Shown: positions 36,372 through 44,794 of the stretch, piece after piece
Position numbering within the stretch: position 1 is the first letter of the stretch
How the letters are laid out: every line of letters begins with the position of its first letter
Source: Flavobacterium sp.
Lineage (GTDB): Bacteria > Bacteroidota > Bacteroidia > Flavobacteriales > Flavobacteriaceae
Direction of reading: 5' to 3'
Assembly (NCBI GenBank): GCA_027484725.1
Contig: JAIXSK010000016.1
Location: 248,001 to 312,000 of the forward strand
DNA length: 64,000 nt
Made by a program: the position numbers and the translations under genes
Notes under the pieces: generated by a model
Seen by the model: only the letters and a program-made list of their open reading frames with translations
Told to the model about the DNA's origin: nothing
The model's database searches: none

Positions 36372-37391
36372 ATGATTTTTTTCAGAAAAATACTCTTTCC
36401 GTTCTCGGTTTTATATGCGCTTGTTACCGCCATTCGGAATTTTTTATACGATAAAAATCTACTTACTTCACACGTTTATCCGCTGCCGATTATTGCGGTA
36501 GGAAACCTCAGTGTGGGCGGAACCGGTAAAAGTCCGCAAATAGAATATCTCATCCGATTGCTTTCAAATGAATATCGTGTAGCCGTGCTCAGTCGTGGTT
36601 ATAAACGCAAAAGTAAAGGTTTTGTCTTAGCCGATGAAAATGCAAGCGCTGAAACTTTGGGCGATGAGCCCTATCAGTTTTATCGCAAATTCCAGAATAT
36701 TCAAGTAGCCGTTGATGCCAACAGAAATCGCGGTATTCAGCAATTGATCTCACAAGCACAAAAGCCGGATGTTATTTTGTTAGACGACGCTTTTCAGCAC
36801 CGAAAAGTCAAAGCAGGTCTCTATATTTTACTCACGGCTTATGGCGATTTGTTTTGTGATGATTTTGTTTTGCCAACCGGAAATTTACGCGAGCCACGTT
36901 CTGGCGCGCACCGAGCTCAAATAGTAGTTGTGACCAAATGTCCGGCGGATTTATCAGCGCAGCAAAAGCAAAATATAAGGCATAGATTAGGTGTGCAAGT
37001 TTCGGTTTTTTTTAGTCAGATAGCTTATGATGATGAAGTTTTATCAGAAGCTAAATCGCTAAAAGTAAATGAGTTGCGTTCTGTGCCGAAATTACTCGTG
37101 GCCGGAATTGCCAAACCAGCCCCGTTTTTTGCATATTTGCAACACGAAAACGATGTCGTACTCGAGTTTGCAGATCATCATGATTTTACTTCTGAAGACA
37201 TCCAAAAAATAAAAAAACAAACCATGAACCGAGTCATCGTGACTACTGAGAAAGATTATGTGCGCTTGTGGCCACATTGCTCAGATATGGCAATGTATTA
37301 TTTGCCCATTCGAACTTCTTTTTTATCTGAAGCTGCACGATTTGACCAATTGATTTTAGATTATGTGGGAACAAGTACAACAAACAGTTGA
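36372..37391 (+). CDS. lpxK: Tetraacyldisaccharide 4'-kinase
   Basis: 339 residues from the ATG at 36372 (MIFFRKILFPFSVLY). LpxK phosphorylates the lipid A precursor at the inner membrane. The N-terminal hydrophobic helix is followed by the P-loop GNLSVGGTGKSP, then RGYKRKSKG, DDAFQHRKV and TGNLREP motifs. The 3' end overlaps the purine nucleoside phosphorylase gene by 29 bp, which implies coupled translation, although the two pathways are unrelated. Confidence 0.95.
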   Translation: MIFFRKILFPFSVLYALVTAIRNFLYDKNLLTSHVYPLPIIAVGNLSVGGTGKSPQIEYLIRLLSNEYRVAVLSRGYKRKSKGFVLADENASAETLGDEPYQFYRKFQNIQVAVDANRNRGIQQLISQAQKPDVILLDDAFQHRKVKAGLYILLTAYGDLFCDDFVLPTGNLREPRSGAHRAQIVVVTKCPADLSAQQKQNIRHRLGVQVSVFFSQIAYDDEVLSEAKSLKVNELRSVPKLLVAGIAKPAPFFAYLQHENDVVLEFADHHDFTSEDIQKIKKQTMNRVIVTTEKDYVRLWPHCSDMAMYYLPIRTSFLSEAARFDQLILDYVGTSTTNS

Positions 37392-38175
37392 ATACATCAA
37401 AGCCAAAACCGGACTCACTCCTGAATACGGTGTAATTTTAGGTTCTGGTCTCGGGAGTTTTACCGATGATATACAGATTACGCATACTTTACCGTATAGT
37501 GAAATTCCCAATTTTCCGGTTTCAACCGTACAAGGACACAAAGGTGCGTTGGTGTTTGGAACCATTGGCAACAAGCAAGTAGTGGCCATGCAAGGCAGGT
37601 TTCATTTTTATGAAGGCTACTCAATGAAAGAAGTCACTTTTCCGGTGCGTGTGATGAAATACTTAGGCGTTAGTAAACTTATTGTTTCGAATGCTTCGGG
37701 GGGTGTCAAAGATTCTTATCAGGTGGGTTCTATAGTACTCATTCACGACCATATTAATATGTTTCCGGAACATCCGTTGCGCGGAAAAAACGATGAGCGC
37801 TTTGGGCCTAGATTCCTCAATATGAGCGAACCTTACAGCAAAGCGATGATTGCGCAAGCCAAAAACTTAGCGCATGAGTTAGGCATTGAAGTTCAAGACG
37901 GAATTTATTTAGGTTTACAAGGCCCTACTTTTGAAACCATTTCTGAATACCGCATGGTCAAAATTTTGGGGGCAGATTGCGTTGGAATGTCAACCGTTCC
38001 TGAAGTAATCGTCGCGCGGCACATGGATATGGAAACCTTTGGCATCTCGGTCATTACTGATATGGGCAACGAAGACAATATTGAAACCGTTAGCCACGAA
38101 GAAGTACTTGAAGCCGCACGCAAAGCCGAACCGCATGTGCGCAGTTTGATCAAAGCACTCATTCAATCATACTAA
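37363..38175 (+). CDS. Purine-nucleoside phosphorylase (trimeric, PNP-I)
   Basis: 270 residues. The enzyme splits purine nucleosides with phosphate in salvage. Motifs of the trimeric class are VILGSGLGSF, VQGHKGALVFG, RFHFYEGY, SNASGGV, GLQGPTFET, GMSTVPEVIVARH. It lacks a signal and is cytosolic. It overlaps lpxK at its start and overlaps the converging kinase gene by 4 bp at its end. Confidence 0.95.
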   Translation: MWEQVQQTVEYIKAKTGLTPEYGVILGSGLGSFTDDIQITHTLPYSEIPNFPVSTVQGHKGALVFGTIGNKQVVAMQGRFHFYEGYSMKEVTFPVRVMKYLGVSKLIVSNASGGVKDSYQVGSIVLIHDHINMFPEHPLRGKNDERFGPRFLNMSEPYSKAMIAQAKNLAHELGIEVQDGIYLGLQGPTFETISEYRMVKILGADCVGMSTVPEVIVARHMDMETFGISVITDMGNEDNIETVSHEEVLEAARKAEPHVRSLIKALIQSY

Positions 38176-40361
38176 GTTTTTTTACCGACGGTTTGACTCA
38201 GAACTCTGTAAAAGTCTTTTGGGTCAAATGGTTTGGTAAGTACATCATTCATTCCGTAAGACAAAAGCATTTCGCGGTTTTCGTTGAGTGAAATAGCCGT
38301 AAGTGCTACAATTTTGGTCTTCTTGTCAAAGGTTCGGATGGTTTGGGTAGCAATGGTTCCGTTGATGCCCGGCAAATGCACATCCATCAAAACCAAATCA
38401 TATTTGTTGTTCTTGACTGCTTCAATGGCATCTTCACCATTGTCAATTACCTCGCAAATCATGCCTTTGTTCTCAACCATTTTCTTGGTAATCATTTGGT
38501 TGATTTTGTTGTCTTCAATGAGCAATACTTTTTTGCCGTCCAGTACCGAGTCATCAAAATCCATCGATTGGGTTTCATGCAAACTATTGTCGTGTCCGAT
38601 TCTGAAGCTCAAGTCAAAATAAAACGTCGTGCCTTTGCCCACTTGACTTTCCAGCTGAATTTTTCCGCCCATGATTTCAATGAGTTTTTTGACAATCGTC
38701 AGACCCAGTCCGGTACCGCCGTATTTGCGGTTGATCTCAATAGAACCTTGTGAAAAACTCTCAAAAACCGACTCTAATTTTTCAGGTGGAATCCCAATTC
38801 CGGTATCGACAATTCTAAAGTGAATCGACGTGAACTCTTCATTGATTTCATTGGTTTGCAAAATCACTTTTACCTCTCCGTTTTTGGTAAATTTGAGCGC
38901 GTTGTTGATCAGATTCAAGAAAATTTGCGACAGTTTGGTTGGGTCGCCCACCAAATAATCCGGAATACTCGGATCTATCTCAACGGTAAAATTATTGTTG
39001 TTGATGCCCGCCAATTCTTTGAGTGAATGCTGAATGTTTGACAACAGTTGTTTGAGGTCAAAGTTGATGTATTCAGTTTCAACAGCACTTGATTCAATTC
39101 GGTTGATTTCAAGAATTTCATTGATAAACGTGAGCAAATAGTTTCCTGAAAACTTGAGTGAGTTCAAATAATTCATTTGGCTCGGTTTGGGATTTTCTTC
39201 TAAAAGCAAATGCGTGATTCCGTTGATGGCATTCAGCGGCGTTCGCAACTCATGGCTTACGGTTGATAAAAATTCAGCGCGTGCCTTAGAAGCTTTTTCA
39301 GCTTTTTCTTTGGCAATTTGCAACTCGTTGTTTTTTTCTTTGAGCAATTGGTTGGATTGATTTCGGATGATGTTGTTTTTGTACAAAGACAAACTCAAAA
39401 GCGACAAAATGGATATGAGCGCAATGGCCAAAATACTGATGAGTTTGGCTACTTTATTGGCTTTTTGTTGTTCTTTGTTTTCTCGGTCTAATTGCTCAAT
39501 GGTTTTCAGGCGCTCGTTGTCTTTGAATTCAACGTAGTCTTCAACACCTAATTTTTTGCTGTTGAGTGCAGCCAGACTGTCTTTGAGTTCGAGATGTTTT
39601 TTTAAGAAATAAAAAGCCTTTTCAGTATTGAGTAGTTTGTCATAAGTTCTGCTCAGAGCCAATAAAATTTTGGTTTTTTGCTCCGGGTTTTTGTTGCGCT
39701 CATTAATAGTCAATGAACGAGACAAATAATTCAGGGCCAAATTGCTGCGTTCGTTGAGTAATTCAATATGCCCCATTTGGTAGAGTGCCTCAGCTTTAGT
39801 TTCGGTAATGTCAGAGTGATCGGGTTTGGCAATGATTTGATTAAAAATCGGAATCGCCAATTTGAATTGCCCTTTGGCTTTGTACAGAATGGCTTTTTGC
39901 AAATTCAAAAGCTCTATGGCGTCCGGAATTTTAATGGCTGTATATATGGTTTTGGCCTTGTCAAAATTGGCTTCTGCCAAGTTGTAGTTTTCTTTTTCCA
40001 TGAAGCAAAGCCCCAGCTGATAATAACAAAAGCCCTGATCACTCGAAGGTTTGAGCGTATTGTAGAGCGCTACACTTTTGTAATAAGAGTCAATAGCATC
40101 GTCAAATTTTTTGAGCTCAAAATAAATACCGCCCAAAACGCTGCTCGCATAAGCTTCGGCTTTTGTATTTCTTTGGTTGTGCGCATAGTCAATGGCTTTC
40201 TGAGCAAAATCTAAAGAATACTTGTAATTATTGGTTTTGATGTTGAAGTTTGAAAGCTCAATGTAATAAGCTACACTATCAGTTTTTCGGATGTTTTTAG
40301 GCTTTTTCTGCGCTTGGGCAAAGAAGCTCAAAGACAACAGTACAGCTAGTAAATACTTCAT
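38172..40361 (-). CDS. Hybrid sensor histidine kinase with TPR sensor and receiver domain
   Basis: 729 residues from the ATG at 40361, which gives a signal-like start (LLAVLLSLSFFAQAQ); the open frame continues upstream into the gapA stop region. Periplasmic TPR repeats fill ~30-275, then a membrane helix (~307-328), a coiled coil, HisKA with STVSHELRTP (His ~370), HATPase with N-box NLINNALKFTK, DTGIGIP and GGTGLGLTIVK. A receiver follows (LLIEDN, phospho-acceptor Asp ~660 in LVLMDVHLPG, KPFDP). No DNA-binding output is present, so signal passes to an unlinked partner. It is downstream of gapA in the same direction. Confidence 0.94.
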   Translation of the reverse strand: MKYLLAVLLSLSFFAQAQKKPKNIRKTDSVAYYIELSNFNIKTNNYKYSLDFAQKAIDYAHNQRNTKAEAYASSVLGGIYFELKKFDDAIDSYYKSVALYNTLKPSSDQGFCYYQLGLCFMEKENYNLAEANFDKAKTIYTAIKIPDAIELLNLQKAILYKAKGQFKLAIPIFNQIIAKPDHSDITETKAEALYQMGHIELLNERSNLALNYLSRSLTINERNKNPEQKTKILLALSRTYDKLLNTEKAFYFLKKHLELKDSLAALNSKKLGVEDYVEFKDNERLKTIEQLDRENKEQQKANKVAKLISILAIALISILSLLSLSLYKNNIIRNQSNQLLKEKNNELQIAKEKAEKASKARAEFLSTVSHELRTPLNAINGITHLLLEENPKPSQMNYLNSLKFSGNYLLTFINEILEINRIESSAVETEYINFDLKQLLSNIQHSLKELAGINNNNFTVEIDPSIPDYLVGDPTKLSQIFLNLINNALKFTKNGEVKVILQTNEINEEFTSIHFRIVDTGIGIPPEKLESVFESFSQGSIEINRKYGGTGLGLTIVKKLIEIMGGKIQLESQVGKGTTFYFDLSFRIGHDNSLHETQSMDFDDSVLDGKKVLLIEDNKINQMITKKMVENKGMICEVIDNGEDAIEAVKNNKYDLVLMDVHLPGINGTIATQTIRTFDKKTKIVALTAISLNENREMLLSYGMNDVLTKPFDPKDFYRVLSQTVGKKT

Positions 40362-40404
40362 AGAAAAGAATTTATTTCGGATAAGGGGCACTAAATGTAC
40401 GAAA

Positions 40405-41400
40405 TTATTTTCTAGACAGATGTAGAACCAAATCAATAATTCTTGAAGAGTAACCTATTTCATTGTCATACCAACCCACTACTTTGACCATTTTGTCTAT
40501 GGCTGAAGTGAGTTGCGCGTCAAACAAACACGAATTTGTATTGCCAATCACATCTACGGAAACAATCGGATCTTCTGTATAAGCCAAAATATCTTTGAGT
40601 TCATTTTCAGCAGCATTTTTAAATGCCCGGTTGATTTCTTCAATGCTCACTTGACGCGATACATAACAAGTAATATCCGTCAAAGAACCATCAGGTACCG
40701 GTACGCGAATGCCGCCGCCGCCAATTTTGCCCTGCATTTCCGGAAAGATGTTGTTGAGCGCTTTGGCTGCTCCGGTAGTGGTTGGAACAATTGATTGCGC
40801 CGCACCGCGGGCTCTGCGCAAATCCCGATGTGGTTGGTCGTGTAGGCTTTGATCAGTAGTGTAGGAGTGAACCGTAGTAATGTATGCTTGTTCAATACCG
40901 CAAAGTTCTTGAATGACTTTGATCATCGGAGCGGCATTGTTGGTGGTACAACTGGCGTTAGAAACAATCAGTTCGGTTCCCTGTAAAATGTGTTCATTGA
41001 CACCCAAAACCACCGTTTTGATCTCAGGAACTTCAGCAGGCGCTGATAAAATCACACGTTGCGCACCGGCGCTGATGTGCTGGTAAAGTTCATCATATGT
41101 TTTGAATTTACCGGTGGCCTCAATGACAAAATCGGGATTGATTTGCGTCCAACCAAGCTCAGAAATATTTTTCTCATGAAAAAACCGATAATGTTGACCG
41201 TTTACTAAAATACCGTCTTCATTATAGGAAACTTCATCAGCCAAAACCCCGTGAATACTGTCGTATTTGAGCAAATGAGCCATGGTTTTGTTATCGGCCA
41301 AATCATTGATGCCCACCACTTGAATGTGCGGGTGATGCAGTAACAACCGAAACAAATTGCGTCCGATGCGCCCAAAACCGTTGATGGCAATTTTAATCAT
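40405..41400 (-). CDS. gapA: Glyceraldehyde-3-phosphate dehydrogenase, type I
   Basis: 331 residues. The glycolytic enzyme oxidises glyceraldehyde 3-phosphate. Features are the Rossmann start INGFGRIGRNLFR, the active-site SNASCTTN (Cys151), HSYTTDQSLHD, RGAAQSIVPTTTGAAKA and WYDNEIGYSSR. Asp33 after GIN points to NAD preference. It may be one of two gap genes, since flavobacteria often have more than one. A 9-bp repeat array begins only 18 bp before its start codon, within what should be its promoter or leader. Confidence 0.96.
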   Translation of the reverse strand: MIKIAINGFGRIGRNLFRLLLHHPHIQVVGINDLADNKTMAHLLKYDSIHGVLADEVSYNEDGILVNGQHYRFFHEKNISELGWTQINPDFVIEATGKFKTYDELYQHISAGAQRVILSAPAEVPEIKTVVLGVNEHILQGTELIVSNASCTTNNAAPMIKVIQELCGIEQAYITTVHSYTTDQSLHDQPHRDLRRARGAAQSIVPTTTGAAKALNNIFPEMQGKIGGGGIRVPVPDGSLTDITCYVSRQVSIEEINRAFKNAAENELKDILAYTEDPIVSVDVIGNTNSCLFDAQLTSAIDKMVKVVGWYDNEIGYSSRIIDLVLHLSRK

Positions 41401-41418
41401 GAGAAGAAGTTGAGATGG

Positions 41419-41554
41419 AGAAGTTTAGAAAGTTTAGAAGTTTAAAAAGTTTAAAAAGTTTAAAAAGTTTAGAAAGTTTAGAAGGTTTAGAAGTTTAAAA
41501 AGTTTAAAAAGTTTAAAAAGTTTAGAAAGTTTAAGAAGTTTAGAAAGTTTAAAG
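41419..41554. repeat. 9-bp tandem repeat array 5' of gapA
   Basis: About 15 units of GTTTA(A/G)(A/G)A(A/G). Most units are 9 bp and two are 8 bp. A higher pattern, two G-type units then three GTTTAAAAA units, appears twice. Confidence 0.9.
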
Positions 41555-41569
41555 TTGATAACTGATGTT

Positions 41570-41690
41570 AAATGACGGACGCTTTTGCGTTAGGGATAGA
41601 GGCAAGCACCTTGTGCAGCCGAAAGCCCGACCCGCAGGGACACGAGGTTGCAAACCGACTGCCCTGAGGGAAACGCCCCATTATTATTTA
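41570..41690. repeat. REP-like intergenic element
   Basis: GC-rich stretch with TAGGGATAGAGGCAAGC and GAAAGCCCGACCCGCAGGG, next to the repeat array. It resembles the elements at 32866 and 53391. Confidence 0.4.
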
Positions 41691-41739
41691 TTCCACTGCG
41701 CTCCATGCAACATTCAGCATACAACATGCAACATATAAT

Positions 41740-42609
41740 TTACAAAATGTGTTTCTCTGCATGATAACTTGAACGCACGAGTGCGCCGCTCTCTACATGT
41801 CTGAAACCCATTTCTTTGCCTAAATCTTCGTATTTTTTGAATTGCTCTGGCGTGATGAATTCCTTCACCGGCAAATGTTTTTTGCTTGGCTGCAAATATT
41901 GGCCAATGGTCACAATATCCACCTGGGCCTCGCGCAAATCGCGCATGGTTTGAATCACTTCTTCTTCGGTTTCGCCCAAGCCCAGCATAATGCCCGATTT
42001 GGTTCGGCGAATGCCTTTTTCTTTTAAATAGCGCAACACTTCTAAGCTGCGGTCGTATTTGGCTTGAATGCGCACCTCGCGCGTTAGGCGACGAACGGTT
42101 TCCATATTGTGCGAAACCACCTCTGGGTTGGCCTCGACAATGCGGTCAATATTGCGCTCAATACCTTGAAAATCAGGAATCAAAGTTTCTAGCGTGGTTT
42201 CAGGATTCATGCGTCGGATGGCGCGCACGGTTTCGAGCCAAATAATCGAGCCGCCGTCTTTTAAATCATCTCTGTCTACACTGGTAATTACCGCGTGTTT
42301 GATTTTCATGATTTTAATTGAGCGCGCTACTTTTTCGGGCTCGTCCCAATCAACCGTTTCAGGCCGACCGGTTTTAACGCCGCAAAATCCGCAAGAGCGC
42401 GTGCAAATATTGCCCAAAATCATAAAAGTGGCCGTGCCTTCGCCCCAGCATTCACCCATATTGGGGCAACTGCCCGAGGTGCAAATCGTGTTGAGTTTGT
42501 ACTGATCCACCAAGCCGCGCAGCTCAGTATATTTTTGGCCAATAGGCAGTTTAACTTTGAGCCATTTGGGTTTGCCTACCGGAAGTGTGTTGTCAAGAAC
42601 CGATTCCAT
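41740..42609 (-). CDS. lipA: Lipoyl synthase
   Basis: 289 residues from the ATG at 42609 (MESVLDNTL); a longer frame to 42660 would run through the promoter box. This radical SAM enzyme inserts two sulphurs into octanoyl groups on lipoate-dependent enzymes. The auxiliary cluster motif [12 protein letters not shown] and the radical SAM motif CTRSCGFC are intact, as are [13 protein letters not shown] and the C-terminal RSSYHAE with the conserved RSSY serine. Confidence 0.96.
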   Translation of the reverse strand: MESVLDNTLPVGKPKWLKVKLPIGQKYTELRGLVDQYKLNTICTSGSCPNMGECWGEGTATFMILGNICTRSCGFCGVKTGRPETVDWDEPEKVARSIKIMKIKHAVITSVDRDDLKDGGSIIWLETVRAIRRMNPETTLETLIPDFQGIERNIDRIVEANPEVVSHNMETVRRLTREVRIQAKYDRSLEVLRYLKEKGIRRTKSGIMLGLGETEEEVIQTMRDLREAQVDIVTIGQYLQPSKKHLPVKEFITPEQFKKYEDLGKEMGFRHVESGALVRSSYHAEKHIL

Positions 42610-42627
42610 AATTTGAAATTTGCCCCG

Positions 42628-42661
42628 CAAAGATAACGATTGTTTTGCTCTGATGTGCAAA
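42628..42661 (-). promoter_or_regulatory. Promoter of lipA
   Basis: On the minus strand TTTG (42661-42658) is followed after 22 bp by TATCTTTG (42635-42628), 18 bp before the ATG at 42609. Confidence 0.55.
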
Positions 42662-42689
42662 TTAACAATTCCTAAATATTCTTGTTTTT

Positions 42690-42780
42690 TGGGCGCACGG
42701 GCGGGCTATGCGCTGCTATCTTTTGCTTGCTTGCGCCGCAAAAGGATATTCGCTGCTATCCCTGGCGCGGTGCACAGATG
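42690..42780. repeat. REP-like intergenic element
   Basis: On the minus strand AGGGATAGCAGCGAATATCC (42763-42744) is followed by CTTTTGCGGCGCAAG and a second GATAGCAGCGC. It is the best match to the AGCAGCGG family in this window. Confidence 0.45.
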
Positions 42781-42789
42781 CATGAATGT

Positions 42790-42819
42790 TTTGGTTTTAT
42801 TGTAAAAATCCTATCTTTA
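42790..42819 (+). promoter_or_regulatory. Promoter of the VOC gene
   Basis: TTTG (42790-42793) and TATCTTTA (42812-42819, one mismatch to TAnnTTTG) are 18 bp apart, 13 bp before the ATG. Confidence 0.5.
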
Positions 42820-42832
42820 AAATCAAAAAAAT

Positions 42833-43267
42833 ATGCCGCAACTCAATACCCACATCAACTTCAACGGAAACGCCCAAGAAGCTTTTAACTTTTATCAATC
42901 GGTTTTTGGTGGAAGCTTTACCAAAATCATTCGCTTCAAAGATTTGCCCGGATTAGACGCCCAAGTCTCTGAACAAGAAGCGCAGAAAATCATGCATATT
43001 GCTTTGCCGGTGGGCAATAACATTTTGAGCGGCAATGATGTGCCGGCTTTTATGGGAACCGTCAATGAGCTCGAGCATCGTTCTAAAATTGCATTGCGCG
43101 CACAGAGCAGGCAAGAGGCCGAGCAGATTTTTCAAGGTTTATCACAAGGCGGAACCGTTGAAATGCCACTTGAAGACAGCCCTTGGGGCACTTATTTTGC
43201 TATGTTTCGCGATCGATTTGGCATTGAGTGGATGGTGGAGTTCAATCCTGAAGATACCCGGCAGTAG
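42833..43267 (+). CDS. VOC-superfamily (PhnB/glyoxalase-like) protein
   Basis: 144 residues. NTHINFNGNAQEAFNFYQSVFGG at the N-terminus and MFRDRFGIEWMVEFNP at the C-terminus are hallmarks of the PhnB-like subgroup of the vicinal oxygen chelate fold. Members often lack proven enzymatic activity; a metal-dependent dioxygenase or resistance role cannot be assigned. It has its own promoter and no operon partner. Cytosolic. Confidence 0.9.
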   Translation: MPQLNTHINFNGNAQEAFNFYQSVFGGSFTKIIRFKDLPGLDAQVSEQEAQKIMHIALPVGNNILSGNDVPAFMGTVNELEHRSKIALRAQSRQEAEQIFQGLSQGGTVEMPLEDSPWGTYFAMFRDRFGIEWMVEFNPEDTRQ

Positions 43268-43419
43268 CATCAACTTTTATTTTTGAATCAAATAAAATCG
43301 TCAGTCAAGCCCAATTTTTGGTTTTTACTCTTTAAAAAAAGAATCCATCAAAACACCATATCGGCGGATTGTTTTTTTCTGATTTTAATCACATTTTTAC
43401 ACCACAGATTATTTTCATT

Positions 43420-44007
43420 ATGACAGGTGCAGATAAATTAAAGTCCTTTCTTGAAAAGTTCAACCTCTTGACCGAAGCGCAAATCCATGAGTTTGTGGCA
43501 TCGTTTACAGAGGTTAAAGTCAAAAAAAGACAATACCTTGTTCAGCCAAACTTCACGGCCAAAAGCAGACATTTTGTAGTATCGGGCGCATTTCGATCTT
43601 TTGTGGTTGGTGACAAGGGCACTGATCATACCATTTCTTTCGCCATAGAAGATTGGTGGATTACGGACTACAACAGTTATATATATCAACAACCGGCCAC
43701 CATGTTTGTAGTAGCTTTAGAAGACAGTATTATACTGCAAATTGATTACCAACAAGAGCAACTGCTTAAAAAATCAAACCACAATTTTGAGACTGTTTTT
43801 CGCATCATGGCAGAACGAGGATTGGCTTTTCAGCAGCGCAGGCTTATTTCAAACCTTACCCAAACGGCCGAAGAGCGTTATGACCATTTCATTGAAAAGT
43901 ATCCGCAGGTGGCACAACGACTACCGCAGTATGCTTTGGCCTCGTTCTTAGGAATGACCACCGAATTCCTTTCTAAAATTCGGAACCACAAAGTCAAGCG
44001 CAAATAG
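43420..44007 (+). CDS. Crp/Fnr-family transcriptional regulator
   Basis: 195 residues from the ATG at 43420; the upstream open frame has no promoter room. A cyclic-nucleotide-binding-like beta-roll (FTEVKVKKRQYLVQPN, HFVVSGAFRSFV, SIILQIDYQ) precedes a winged helix ending in LASFLGMTTEFLSKIRN. The C-terminal helix-turn-helix is short. It lacks FNR iron-sulphur cysteines, and the cAMP-contact RXS motif is not evident, so its signal is unknown. It is followed 111 bp later by an AhpD-like gene whose promoter region has a palindrome. Confidence 0.9.
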   Translation: MTGADKLKSFLEKFNLLTEAQIHEFVASFTEVKVKKRQYLVQPNFTAKSRHFVVSGAFRSFVVGDKGTDHTISFAIEDWWITDYNSYIYQQPATMFVVALEDSIILQIDYQQEQLLKKSNHNFETVFRIMAERGLAFQQRRLISNLTQTAEERYDHFIEKYPQVAQRLPQYALASFLGMTTEFLSKIRNHKVKRK

Positions 44008-44070
44008 TTGAACTACTTCAACTGTTTTTCTTCATCTACTTCATTGTTTTGAGTGTTGTGTTCTGATCAA

Positions 44071-44089
44071 CTTTGTCATGTCAACAAAG
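44071..44089. promoter_or_regulatory. Candidate operator before the AhpD-like gene
   Basis: CTTTGT (44071-44076) and ACAAAG (44084-44089) are inverted around 7 bases, 29 bp before the ATG at 44119. It could bind the adjacent Crp/Fnr regulator. Confidence 0.35.
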
Positions 44090-44118
44090 ACATACAAATC
44101 ATTTAAAAACAAAGTAAT

Positions 44119-44667
44119 ATGAACACAACCACAGAAAGAACTTTTACAGTTCCGGCCAGAGCAGAAGTTTCTGCTCAAAATCAAAGTATTTTTGATCAAC
44201 TCCAAAAAGGTTTGGGATTTGTGCCCAATCTGTATGCTTTTTTTGCCAAAAACGAAACGGCTTTAGCTGACTACCTAACGTTGCAAAACCGCAAAAGTAC
44301 ACTGCGCCCAAAAGAAAGAGAAGTAATTAATTTGGTGACCAGTCAAATCAATGGTTGTCGCTACTGTCAAAGTGCGCACACTGTACTCGGAAAAATGCAT
44401 GGTTTTACAGAGGAGCAAATTCTTGAAATTAGAAAAGGAAATACTTCATTTGACCATCGATTGGCGGCATTGGCTCAATTTACCGCTTCGGTAGTTACCC
44501 ATCGCGGACGCGCAACCCAAGAACACAAAGAAGTATTTTTTGCGGCCGGTTATACCGAAGCTCAAATGATTGATGTGGTCATGGTTATTGGCGACAAAAT
44601 CATCAGCAATTATTTGCACAACCTCACCGGTTTTGAAATTGATTTTCCTTTGGCTGATGCGCTGTAA
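44119..44667 (+). CDS. Carboxymuconolactone decarboxylase/AhpD-like protein
   Basis: 182 residues. The redox motif is CRYCQSAH (CxxCxxxH), as in AhpD-type alkylhydroperoxidases that use a cysteine pair and a histidine. Helices before and after (REREVINLVTSQI-like start, ALAQFTASVVTHRG) fit the all-helical family. It is inferred to reduce peroxides or related compounds in the cytosol. The neighbouring Crp/Fnr regulator may control it. A strong terminator follows. Confidence 0.9.
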   Translation: MNTTTERTFTVPARAEVSAQNQSIFDQLQKGLGFVPNLYAFFAKNETALADYLTLQNRKSTLRPKEREVINLVTSQINGCRYCQSAHTVLGKMHGFTEEQILEIRKGNTSFDHRLAALAQFTASVVTHRGRATQEHKEVFFAAGYTEAQMIDVVMVIGDKIISNYLHNLTGFEIDFPLADAL

Positions 44668-44679
44668 AAAAAATCTATA

Positions 44680-44726
44680 AAAAAACAGACCGCTCACAGC
44701 GAATGGCTTTTGCGGTCTGTTTTTGT
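44680..44726 (+). terminator. Terminator after the AhpD-like gene
   Basis: AAAACAGACCGC and GCGGTCTGTTTT pair perfectly over an ~18-nt loop and are followed by T residues. Confidence 0.85.
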
Positions 44727-44794
44727 TTTGTAAATCTATTGATACAGATTAAATTCTTCAGTTTAAATTTGGTGTTGATTCATGTTTTTTTTGT

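Larger units (their letters stand above)
41401..41739. other. Intergenic region 5' of gapA and 3' of lipA
   Basis: 339 bp without a gene. It holds the 9-bp repeat array (41419-41554) and then a GC-richer element, 41575-41690, with the core TAGGGATAGAGGCAAGC (41591) and GCCGAAAGCCCGACC. No promoter box for gapA could be picked with confidence. Confidence 0.6.

Noticed and set aside
38284..40214. Long plus-strand frames opposite the hybrid kinase
   Set aside because: Antisense shadows of conserved HisKA, HATPase and receiver coding sequence.
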